From the NCBI GenBank assembly GCA_027922465.2, contig BQMF02000383.1, positions 248,001 through 312,000 of the forward strand: a stretch of 64,000 nucleotides of DNA, given 5' to 3'. Source of the DNA: Turritopsis dohrnii. Its lineage: Eukaryota > Cnidaria > Hydrozoa > Anthoathecata > Oceaniidae. Both the position numbers and the translations under genes were made by a program. A model generated the notes under the pieces. It was given only the letters and a program-made list of their open reading frames with translations. It did not search any database and was not told the DNA's origin. This document shows, in pieces, positions 55,960 to 64,000 of this stretch (position 1 is its first letter; every line of letters starts with the position of its first letter).

Positions 55960-58553
55960 TAAAAATTATTATTATTATTAAATAACTTGATAAAATGGGA
56001 GAAAAAAGGTAAGAAAAGTGAGCCAGTGCACGAGACTATGGAGAAAAGGTCTGATGGATTGAAAGAAATTGCGATATTGTGATTGAAACACTGAGAGAAA
56101 ACTGAAAATGAAAGTGTAAAACGATAAGCAGACAAACAACAATAAATATTTATATTCGAATATATACATGACCTATAGAAAGACTACAAGGACAGGACTC
56201 TAGCCAGAGCTCTGTCTTTGTAGTACTTCATCGCCTCTTTGCAAAAACTTTTACTATCACTAATAATCCTAATATTTTTTGGTAAATCATTATATATTAG
56301 TGCTTGTTCGTTGTAGGTGTTCTTCTCACCACGCTCAACTTTGAATTCACAATCGGATCGTGTAGAACGTTTTACTTCTACTCGTTTCAATGTGAGGTAC
56401 GAAGGCCATCTAGGGTCGTTTAGGGCAGAATGGGTGCATTTTATTATGGCGAAATCAAATTATCCTTTTATTGGCAACCAGCCCAAGTTGATTACATCGG
56501 TTTCCTTGGCCAAGCGCCCAATTACATATCCGGAAACAATATTCTGCAGCTTTTGAAGCCTATTGATTTGATATGTCGGCAGCTGACTATATACGACGCA
56601 GCAGTACCTCATGTGGGATAATACCAGACTTTCAGCAATCACCTTTCGAACTTTATAAGAGGTAAATCGTTTGAATTGTCGTATTTGACGAAGTGCAGCG
56701 TAAGACGATCTTATTAATTAGTCTACGTGAGTTTTCCAGGTAAGGTTTTCGTCAAAATAAACACCAAGAATCTTTATCGCGTCCATACGTTTAATAGATT
56801 GGTTGTTGTGACGTATCTGATATGTGTCGTCATTGGTTAAATTATGTTTTTTACTGAGTTTCGAGGATGAAAAAAGCATAAACTTTATTTTCTCATCGTT
56901 GAAAATCAAGTTGTTATTCAATGACTATTCTGATACCTTCTTCAGATCTGACTCAAGCATCGAAATGCATTTCTCGATGTCTTTTAGTTTGCTCTTTTGG
57001 TATAAAGTTGAATCATCACCGTATTGTAGAGAGCTGCAAGATAAGTCTTTCACAAGATTGATAATATACAAGTTGAAAAGGACAAGACCCAGTATACTTC
57101 CCTGGGGAACACCAAAGTTGTTAGGTTGGACGTTGCAAGATTTATCATCAACTTGAACATATTGCCCTCGATTTGAAACATAGCTTTGAATCAGTTTCAG
57201 TGATTGGATAGAGAAATCCATTTGGTGTAATTTGTGGAGAAGTGTCCTATAATCGATTGTATCAAAGGCCTTCGAAAAATCCAGTAATATAGCCAAGGTT
57301 ATTTCACATGAGTTCATGGCAACTTTTATGTCATCTCTAAGTTTCAGTAGGAGAGTGTTCGTGGAATGTCCTTTCCTGAAACCCGACTGTGTTACGTTAT
57401 GTTAAGCTATGTAAGTTGATTTTGTTTCAATAAAGTCGCAAAGCTGTGATAAGATGACACGTTCGAACACTTTCGAGAGAATACAGAGGATAGATATGGG
57501 TCGGTATTCTGTTACATTCTTTGGATTATCTGTTTTTGGTATTGGTGAGACTCTCGCTAACTTCCATTCGTCTGGAAATATATTTGTCTCAATATAGTTG
57601 TTAATGATATGTACCATAGGGGAAGTTATGCTATCTACAATTGGTTTTATATAACGAATCGGGATGCCATCGTGGCCAGTTGAACAGTCATTTTTGATAC
57701 CGAGGATGATTTTTTAACTTCATTGTAAGTTGTTGGATGTAAACAAAATGTATTGGTATTATCGGAGTTATCTGATAGATTGTTAAAAAAGTCATTATAC
57801 TCTTGATGCTCATTATTTTTTCCGGTTAAACGCGACGCAAGTGTGGTATAATGTGCGTTAAAATCTTCAGGACGAAGTTCGATTCGATTATGCTGTTTGT
57901 TTAAGATCTTGTTAATGGTATTCCATACTTTGCTGGGTTGCTTTTCAGGTAATGCTTTGCGTAAAAATTGACCTTTAGTCTGTCTTATAGCCCTTTTTAG
58001 CTTATTTCTGGTATTACGATAGTCGTGCAAATTGACATACTTATTTTGCTGATTGCGTTTTGCTCTCATTGCTTCCAGCTCATTTTGAAGGCTAAAAATA
58101 CTTGGGTCGCTCATCCAAGGAGCGATTGGTCGGGTGATTTTAACTTTTCTCAAAGGTGCATGTCTATCGATGCAATCTCTGATGAGCTGGTTAAGAATCG
58201 ATAGTTGGTCATTCGGATCATTGAGGCTGTAAATAATCCTTAAAGGTGTTTGTTCGAAGTCTTTATCGAATTGATTGATATTCAACGCTTTCTCATTTCG
58301 AAGAAACTTATAACGTGCTTCAAAACGTTCCTTCTTTATGTTAAATATTGGATACGGTGTGTCGTGATCTGATATTTCGTCCGTTGCTAAAACGTTGCTA
58401 TAAACCAGCTTATTCTCTAAATTGCTACTAATATGATCGATAAGGGTCTTTCCCTTTCTTGTCGGTTTCGATACATGTTGTCAAATAGAAAGGCTATGAA
58501 GAAGACTTTTGTATCGTTTTGTTGGCTCTTTCGGTGCTCCGATTAGATCAATA
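55960..58553 (-). mobile_element. Decayed CR1/L2-like LINE, endonuclease end to 3' tail
   Basis: The minus strand begins in the C-terminal part of an APE-type endonuclease (a TDEISDHDTPYPI block, SDH motif, near 58400). It proceeds through a linker (APWMSDPS, 58285-57647), RT fingers (EYRPISILCILSKVFE), LLDFSKAFDTID, GVPQGSILGLVLFNLY, a YGDD active site in place of YADD, ILGVYFDENLTW, LQKLQNIVSGYVIGRLA and a C-terminal LPKNIRIISDSKSF. At least five frameshifts separate these. It ends near an (ATT)n run at 55960-55980. The family is close to that of the intact LINE at 42017. At its 5' end it abuts CTAGTATCCC of a Helitron C sequence. Confidence 0.75.
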
Positions 58554-59361
58554 CTAGTATCCCGTGTAAAAATTTTTTACATGTTTTAATCGATGTGAGC
58601 TGAACAGAGAGAGAAAGGCTTAGTATAATGAATTTTAGTATGATATAGTTCCTCAATTGTTTGGAATGTAGAATGTTTAGAATGTAGTATCCCGTGTAGA
58701 ACAGCGTGTAGAACACGGGTTTTAATTCATCAAAAATAAAAAACGCGCTGTGCGTCCACTTTTTTCACTTTTTACCTTACAAATTGAAGATGCAATGCAA
58801 TGGTTCCCCTTGATTAAAAATATCTAACGTCAATACAGAAAAAACACTCTTCACTCTTTTAATTAATAATCTCTAGGTATTCCGGCTAAAGCATATTTAG
58901 TTCAACACTGGAGTTATGAACAGAAAAAATTTTAATCAGAAGATCTGAAACACATCAAAATATTCGTATTAAATCTTTCACGATACGATATATGCAGTAG
59001 TAAAAATAAATTGTGCGTACAAGTAAACAACAAAAAGATTAAAATCGCTGTAACTGTTCATGAAATTCACACCCAATGTAAATAAAAGCCAAACGCGAAA
59101 GTCGCAAAAGTGTCAAGATGTGAATTAAAAACAATTGCGATTTTCTTCACGAACCCAGAGCGTCATGATATTCATTTCTTTGTTTGAAAAGTAATGACGC
59201 AGAAACCCTATTAATACTATAAGAAAAACAAAACAAACAAACAAAAAGGTTCTAAAGCGTACTTACCCTAAAAACATAAATAAATCTTCGCGCAATACTT
59301 TCGTTGTTGTCTCGCGAATAATCAAAACATTTGAAACGATTAATTGCAATGCAATGTTTTC
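58554..59361 (-). mobile_element. Helitron family C fragments
   Basis: CTAGTATCCCGTGTAAAAAT at 58554 is a family C 3' end; on the minus strand TGTAAAAA and TTTTTACA pair as a hairpin 10 nt before CTAG. Further family C pieces (AGTATCCCGTGTAGAACA, GCGCTGTGCGTCCACTTTTT, GATGCAATGCAATGG) follow to about 58860 and again near 59340. The intervening DNA has no gene. The unit is rearranged and its interior ends where the integrase-type transposon inserts. Confidence 0.5.
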
Positions 59362-59595
59362 TATGGAAGCCGATAAGGGTCAGTCGGAAAAAAAAATCTG
59401 TTGGCTAAAAAAAAAAATTTACCTGCGGAAAAAATATTTTCTGTCGCGGAAAAAGTTTTAAAGCAGCTGAGAGAAATAATTTTTTTTTTCTGTGAAAATG
59501 TTTTTGGAGGAGAAAAAAAATGTCGTGGCGTAAAATATTTTCTCTCATGTCATTTAACAGCGCTTCAAGCGAGACCTTTCACATTGTTTGTAAAC

Positions 59596-60609
59596 ATGTA
59601 TTGCTTTCGATGTGGAAGTGAACTGAAAAGTGATGGTGTTTTTTGTGGTTGCTGCGGAACAAAACAACGATACAATGAAGAAATACCAATGGATTTGAAA
59701 TCTGAAGAAGAGATCATAAAGCATTATCATTCTAAGGGATACCAATATAACATTATTCTACAATTTCTAAGCAAGTATCACTCCATAAATCAAGTCTGTC
59801 AAGTTTCAAAGTTTCGAGTTGAGAAAGACAGATGTCCCTGTCAATGAAGATCGAGTCAGAGAAATAATAAGAAGAGAATTACAGGGCCCTGGATCTTTAC
59901 TTGGCTATTGTAGAATGCAGTGTAAACTTCGATGTACTTACCAAATAAATATCTCCAGAGATAAAGTTATGGCCATTTTAAGAGACCTGGATCCAGAAGG
60001 AACAAAAAGAAGAAAATCAAGACGATTAAAGAGACGTGTTTATTTCTGTTCTGGTCCTGACGCAGTTTGGCATATTGACGGGTATGATAAACTAAAACCG
60101 TATGGTCTACCTATTCATGGTTGCATAGACGGATTTTCAAGAAAAATTCTTTGGCTTAATGTTTGTAGAAATAACAATGATCCTTACATTCCAGCTAAGT
60201 ACTTTAAAAAAAAAAGAAGCTCCATTTAACGTACGAACCGACTGTGGGACAGAAAACGGCATTTTAGCTGCTTTGCAATGTACTCTGACAAATAACGAAA
60301 AAGGTCATACATACGGAAAGTCAGTAAGTACGGAAAGTCAGCGGTGTGTCTGGAGTACCCAATCAATTGTATTTTTTGCCACAAACTAAAGGTTTCGAGA
60401 ACAAAGGCATTACTGTTTATGATCAGGAACTTAAACACTTGGAAAATGAAATAGAACTTATGAAAAATGCAGAAGAGGGAAGAAATTTAGAGAATGAAGA
60501 TTTGTTAGATTACTTCAATTACATTGTAGACGAGTTAACCCTGGAATATCCACCGAGAGATTGGATTCAGGCAAAGATTATGTACACTAGGATTATGAAT
60601 CAGTTTTAA
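59596..60609 (+). pseudogene. Zinc-ribbon DDE integrase-type transposase, frameshifted and deleted
   Basis: From ATG 59596 the protein starts MYCFRCGSELKSDGVFCGCCG, a two-CxxC zinc ribbon. EEIIKHYHSKGYQYNIIL and FLSKYHSI then give a helix-turn-helix-like region. After a frameshift near 59800 it continues VREIIRRELQGPGSLLGY, ISRDKVMAILRDLDPEG and KLKPYGLPIHGCIDGFSRK, preceded by WHIDGYD with the first catalytic Asp. A second shift precedes NVRTDCGTENGILAALQC with the second Asp. The next segment, where the Glu and a Trp-rich region are expected, is deleted: GHTYGKS runs almost directly into SGVPNQLYFLPQT and a C-terminal tail ending at 60609. It is therefore catalytically dead. Family members with this IHGCIDGFSRK block occur in cnidarians and fishes. 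Confidence 0.75.
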
Positions 60610-60849
60610 CATCTTTTGAAATCTTTAATGGTAGAAATTTTTGGACGTACTAATTTTCACACAGAAGCCCGAAAATGCGCGAAAATTAGTATCAAAATTA
60701 CGCGCAACCGTTCCTGCGTGAAAATTAATAAGGTAATGGGAATGTTTATGTCACACATACTTTCTTTGTTTACTTTTTCATGATATTTGAATAGATACTA
60801 AAACGCCCAACAAACTATGGGATTTATCCACCACATACATGAAAGACTA

Positions 60850-61706
60850 TCAGGGGGGGTCCGGGTCATAAGTCGCCGTCCGTTTCGGGCGTTGGTTTTA
60901 GCCGTTCGCGTAATTGGTCGTTGGTTTTAGTTGTTGGTTTCGGGCGTTCGTACAATTGGTCGTTGGTTTTGGTCGTTGGTTTTAGGCGTTCGTACAATTG
61001 GTCGTTAATTTTTTCTTTCGTTTACTTTTAAGTGTTCGTTTGTTCAATTTCGTGAGAAAAACATAACAAGTCCTTAAAATACAGAAAATTAAAAATAGTT
61101 TAAAAAAGCAGAGATATGGCAGCTATAACTGGGTCACTTTCACTTTCACTCATGGTAACTCATAAGAATTGCAAAACAATCTGTCACCTTAATTCATCAG
61201 TTTGGCTGTCACGAGTATGCTCGAATCTCTTCTTGTGCTTTATGTAAACGTGAAAATCGCACACGTCCTGTAAATGAAATATTGTAAATTATGGAGTAAA
61301 GAAGATACTGTAGAGTATAATGAACAAAATTGTTCAACTGTTTTCTTTTCTTCTTTTCTTTCTCCATTTTCTTTCGTTTTTTCTCTTATGTTTTCTAATG
61401 TTTTAACGACATCACCAAGCATGGTGGTAATATCAGCCATTTTGTAATCGGTAAACTTTGCAACCATGCTTGTTTATGAAAATAAAGGAAATACTGAGGA
61501 CCGGTTATGCAAAATAATCAAATAAGTCGTTGATACGAAAAAACGAGAGAACGACCAATTGTACGAACGCCTAAAACCAACGACCAAAACCAACGACCAA
61601 TTGTACGAACGCCCCAAACCAACGACTAAAACCAACGACCAATTACGCGAACGGCTAAAACCAACGCCCGAAACAGACGACGACTTATGACCCGGATCCC
61701 CCCTGA
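60850..61706. mobile_element. Nested MITE with TIRs made of GTTGGTTTT subrepeats
   Basis: Starts TCAGGGGGGGTCCGGGTCAT and ends ATGACCCGGATCCCCCCTGA, with TA on both sides (60848-60849, 61707-61708). Each arm is about 155 bp and consists of tandem units (CGTTCGTACAATTGGTCGTTGGTTTT-like at left, inverted at right), about three to four per arm. A 75-codon minus-strand frame at 61240-61467 (Lys/Glu-rich) lies in the core and is probably fortuitous. It inserted between the two genes of the host transposon. Confidence 0.85.
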
Positions 61707-61708
61707 TA

Positions 61709-62052
61709 AAAGACAGATTTTTTTTTAAAAAAACAAGTATACATGAAAAATGTCTAAACAAAATAAAACGTAAAAAATGAAGAAAGAAACTGTGGAGGTC
61801 CCACAATGAACTTAGAAATTGTTGCAGATGCCATTAAGAAACAAACATAAGTGCATCCTTGGTATAATACCACTCATTATGTGTAGATATTGGTCACTTC
61901 ATCTAACTTTTTAAGTTTTAAGACAAAACTTCTTGCCCATACCAACCAGTTCAAACAACAAAACTAACCACTGGACTGATTATCATTGAAATAAAAAGTA
62001 AAAGATCAAAATTTATAACAAAAAAATATCAATGCTTCTAGATCAGTGACTA
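61709..62052. other. Intergenic part of the two-gene transposon
   Basis: Lies between the nested MITE and the stop codon of the minus-strand protein. It contains no ORF or motif that I recognise and presumably holds the 3' UTR of the minus-strand gene. Confidence 0.4.
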
Positions 62053-62689
62053 TCAAATGTCTTTGAAATCCTTGGCCTTCCTGAAACGCCATTCTAATGA
62101 ATCTGTCAGAAGGCAGACATACAGGTCGATTTTTGAGTAAGGTTTCCCTAAATAATGCTTGTATTTTCCAATTGTAAACTTCTTATTAGAACCTGGGATA
62201 TTTTCTACAATACGAAGAAAGTCTGGATAAACAAGTGTGTAACTATCCAAGCTACAAAAGTATTGATCATTTTCCGAAATTTTTTTGAGTGCAGCTTTCA
62301 AGACATCGTTAACTATAAAATTTTCACAAACAAGCACTGGCAGTTTACTCCCACGTTTCTTTGATAGATGTCCGTTCTTATCAGAGTGTACTACTCCTAC
62401 ATTTATTTTAACTTCACTCCTCCATCTTTCTCTCCAATCCTGATCTTTTCTGTTGCATATTAACATTTGCATTAACTTCAGTACTACTGCTGATCTTCTT
62501 TCCCTCCTTAATAAATCCTGATCTTTTATGTTGCACATGAGCTCTAAAGGTTTTAAGATTGTGCAAAACCTTTTCCTTTTCTTCTTCTTCTTTTACGTTC
62601 AATTCCTTCTTTTCAATCTTATTTCCGCAGGTTGTACAGAATATGTCTAATAACCTGACAGCAACTCCACATTTTCCACAGAAAGCCAT
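62053..62689 (-). pseudogene. Second transposon protein with N-terminal zinc ribbon, one frameshift
   Basis: From ATG at 62689, MAFCGKCGVAVRLLDIFCTTCG is a zinc ribbon of the same two-CxxC layout as the transposase on the other side of the element. A Lys/Glu-rich helix and a linker with a repeated KRSG motif follow. The frame breaks near 62410-62430 and continues KINVGVVHSDKNGHLSKKRG, LPVLVCENF, ENDQYFCSLDSYTLVYPDF, PGSNKKFTIGKYKHYLGKP and SKIDLYVCL to a stop at 62053. The downstream domain recalls an uncharacterised domain seen next to similar transposons in fish and cnidarian genomes; function is unknown. It is convergent with the transposase ORF. Confidence 0.6.
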
Positions 62690-62945
62690 GTTTTTACAGT
62701 TTGCAGCTAGGCTGGCATTTATTTTGATAAAAAAATTATTGCTAAGCATGCGCGGGCGCCATCCATAAAAATATTTTTTTCGATCAGAAAAATAATTTTT
62801 CGTAGGAACATTAAAGTTTTTTTTTCAATTATCAATTTTCGAAGTTTCCTTAAAAATTTTTTTCGCGGCAAAAATAATTATTTTTCCAAAAAAAATGTTT
62901 TTCGGCAGGTAAATTGACTGACCCTTATCGGCTTCCATAGTTTTC

Positions 62946-63084
62946 CCCTATACTAATCGTAGAAAAATATTAACCGCCGTGGTCTGACACTCCATTGTGA
63001 AAAAGTGACCGAAAAAACGACCCGAACTTTTAGAGAGTGAAAGCGTGAAAAAAAGCGGATGCACAGCGCGTATTAGAATATAGA
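62946..63084 (-). mobile_element. Helitron family C, 5'-terminal part
   Basis: Continues the family C sequence interrupted by the integrase-type transposon and ends GCGTATTAGAATATAGA at 63084, the TC terminus on the minus strand, directly against CTAG of the next unit. Confidence 0.55.
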
Positions 63085-63647
63085 CTAGTATCCCGGGTAA
63101 AACCTTTTTACCGAACTTAACTTCGAAAACATTAGGTCAAATCCACTATTCCCGTGTACGTAACCCGTGACGAAAAAATAAATCATAGAATCGCAACTCA
63201 AAAGTGTACCCATGTTGTAGAGCTCGAAAAGCTGATCAAAAAAGTGTATGGGATCGTTTCGCTACGACCAACCGTTGCGGAGATATCGCTGATCAAAGAT
63301 TTCGATGACGTCATATCCGCAGTACCAAATAAAATTTAGGCTCAAATGATGCGTCACCCCATCACCCGTATCGCTGACCCCAAAAAACGTCAGTTTTCTC
63401 TATTGGTTCTTGAGATATTTTCCCAAAAACGTCGCGTTCGATTGGGGATGCAATGCAATGATTCCCCGTGATCATAAAAAACTGACGTCAAATGATGCCA
63501 CGTGCTTTTGGAATGATCGTGAAAAAAGTGTCTCTCGCTCTACGTGGTTTTACGCGCACATAAGAGGACGATGACCGTAAAAATTAAACAAATATATCAC
63601 TCTCTAAAATAAAAGTGGTATGCACAAAGCGAATTAGTATAATAAGA
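63085..63647 (-). mobile_element. Helitron family C, complete 563-bp copy
   Basis: Left end is CTAGTATCCCGGGTAAAACC; on the minus strand GGTAAAA-AGG-TTTTACC forms a hairpin 11 nt from the CTAG end. The right end is TTAGTATAATAAGA. The interior shares clear blocks with family A (TTGTAGAGCTCGAAAA, TGATCAAAAAAGTGTATGGG, GATGACGTCAT at 63305, AAAACGTCAG), so A and C are related although their ends differ. No coding. Confidence 0.8.
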
Positions 63648-64000
63648 CTAGTATCTCGCGTAAAAGTTTTTTACGGCTTTATTTTCGAAACGGATGTGCA
63701 AGAATTCCGCGTTCCCGTGTGCGAACCCCATGACGAAAATTTCAGTTACGGAATTGGAAATGGAAAGTGTACCCATGTTGTAGAGCTCGAAAAACTGATC
63801 AAAAAAATGTATGGGATCGTTTCGCTACGACCAACCGTTTCAGAAATATCGTCGATCAAAGATTTTAATGACGTCATATCCGCAGTACCAAATAAAATTT
63901 CGACCCAAATGTTGCGTCACCCAATCACCCGTATCGCGGACCCTAAAAAACGTCAGTTATCCCTATTGGTTCTCGAGATATTTCCCCAAAAACGTCGCGT
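63648..64000 (-). mobile_element. Helitron family C, second tandem copy, cut by window end
   Basis: Begins CTAGTATCTCGCGTAAAAG, adjacent to the previous copy without spacer. It retains the same internal blocks, including TGACGTCA at 63869-63876, and runs off the window. Confidence 0.8.

Larger units (their letters stand above)
59362..62939. mobile_element. Integrase-type (IS3EU-like) DNA transposon with two convergent ORFs
   Basis: A 3578-bp element with inverted ends TATGGAAGCCGATAAGGGT...ACCCTTATCGGCTTCCATA. GTTTTC is duplicated directly outside (59356-59361 and 62940-62945). Removing the element rejoins a family C Helitron at GCAATGCAATG-TTTTCCCC, which confirms the insertion. The left ORF (+) is an integrase-like transposase; the right ORF (-) is a second protein. 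Both begin with a two-knuckle zinc ribbon. The interior carries a nested MITE (60850-61706). The IS3EU label rests on recalled family traits (IS3-type core, 6-bp duplication). Confidence 0.75.

Overview
The window looks like nuclear DNA of a cnidarian (anthozoan more likely than hydrozoan; species not determinable). It is AT-rich, has short spliceosomal introns, and is full of transposons. The best lineage evidence is a secreted PAN/Apple–EGF–fibrinogen-like protein of a form I know from cnidarians. It is supported by three broken copies of a large multicopy protein family that is common in cnidarian genomes, and by CR1/L2-like, Penelope-like, pogo, hAT-like, Helitron and integrase-type DNA elements lying side by side. 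There are no bacterial or viral features.

Probable host genes are few. (1) 7645-8131 (+): two C-terminal exons of a TauD-like Fe(II)/2-oxoglutarate dioxygenase. (2) 17285-18250 (-): an intronless class A GPCR. (3) 28510-33706 (-): at least nine phase-consistent exons encoding a death-like domain, a possible membrane segment, an SF1-helicase-like P-loop NTPase, an FN3 domain and a coiled-coil tail; the 5' end was not found. (4) 45096-46751 (-): a complete four-exon gene for a 396-residue PAN–EGF–fibrinogen-like secreted protein. A small ORF at 28073-28294 (+) with a downstream AATAAA is possible.

The rest is mostly mobile DNA. Positions 1-2376, 9903-15830, 25461-27947 and 39373-40386 are non-autonomous Helitrons of two families (here A and B). 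They share 5' ends (TCTATATATTAATAGCC...) and a 3' hairpin followed by CTAG, and often lie head to tail. A third, related family (C) occupies 63085-64000 and parts of 58554-63084. These Helitrons carry later insertions: a retrocopied 3' fragment with a 14-bp target duplication (521-1167), an hAT-like element (12272-15128), a LINE fragment (25932-27018), and a 3.6-kb integrase-type (IS3EU-like) transposon with two convergent zinc-ribbon ORFs (59362-62939), which is itself interrupted by an 857-bp MITE. Other elements are TIR MITEs at 20853-21476, 40409-40640 and 50933-51649, tRNA-derived SINEs at 3968-4290 and 35307-35660, a palindrome with two tRNA-like units at 22582-23123, a CR1/L2-like LINE with an open RT frame (42017-44302), a decayed relative (55960-58553), a Penelope-like GIY-YIG ORF (47933-48823) and a pogo/Tigger remnant (54291-54960).

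The most unusual items are the death–NTPase–FN3 gene, the two-ORF zinc-ribbon transposon, and the long inverted repeats (about 33.95-34.5 and 36.3-37.42 kb) that bracket one of the three multicopy-family relics and suggest that this family may move as a DNA transposon. All domain and family names come from reading motifs by eye; no database search was run.
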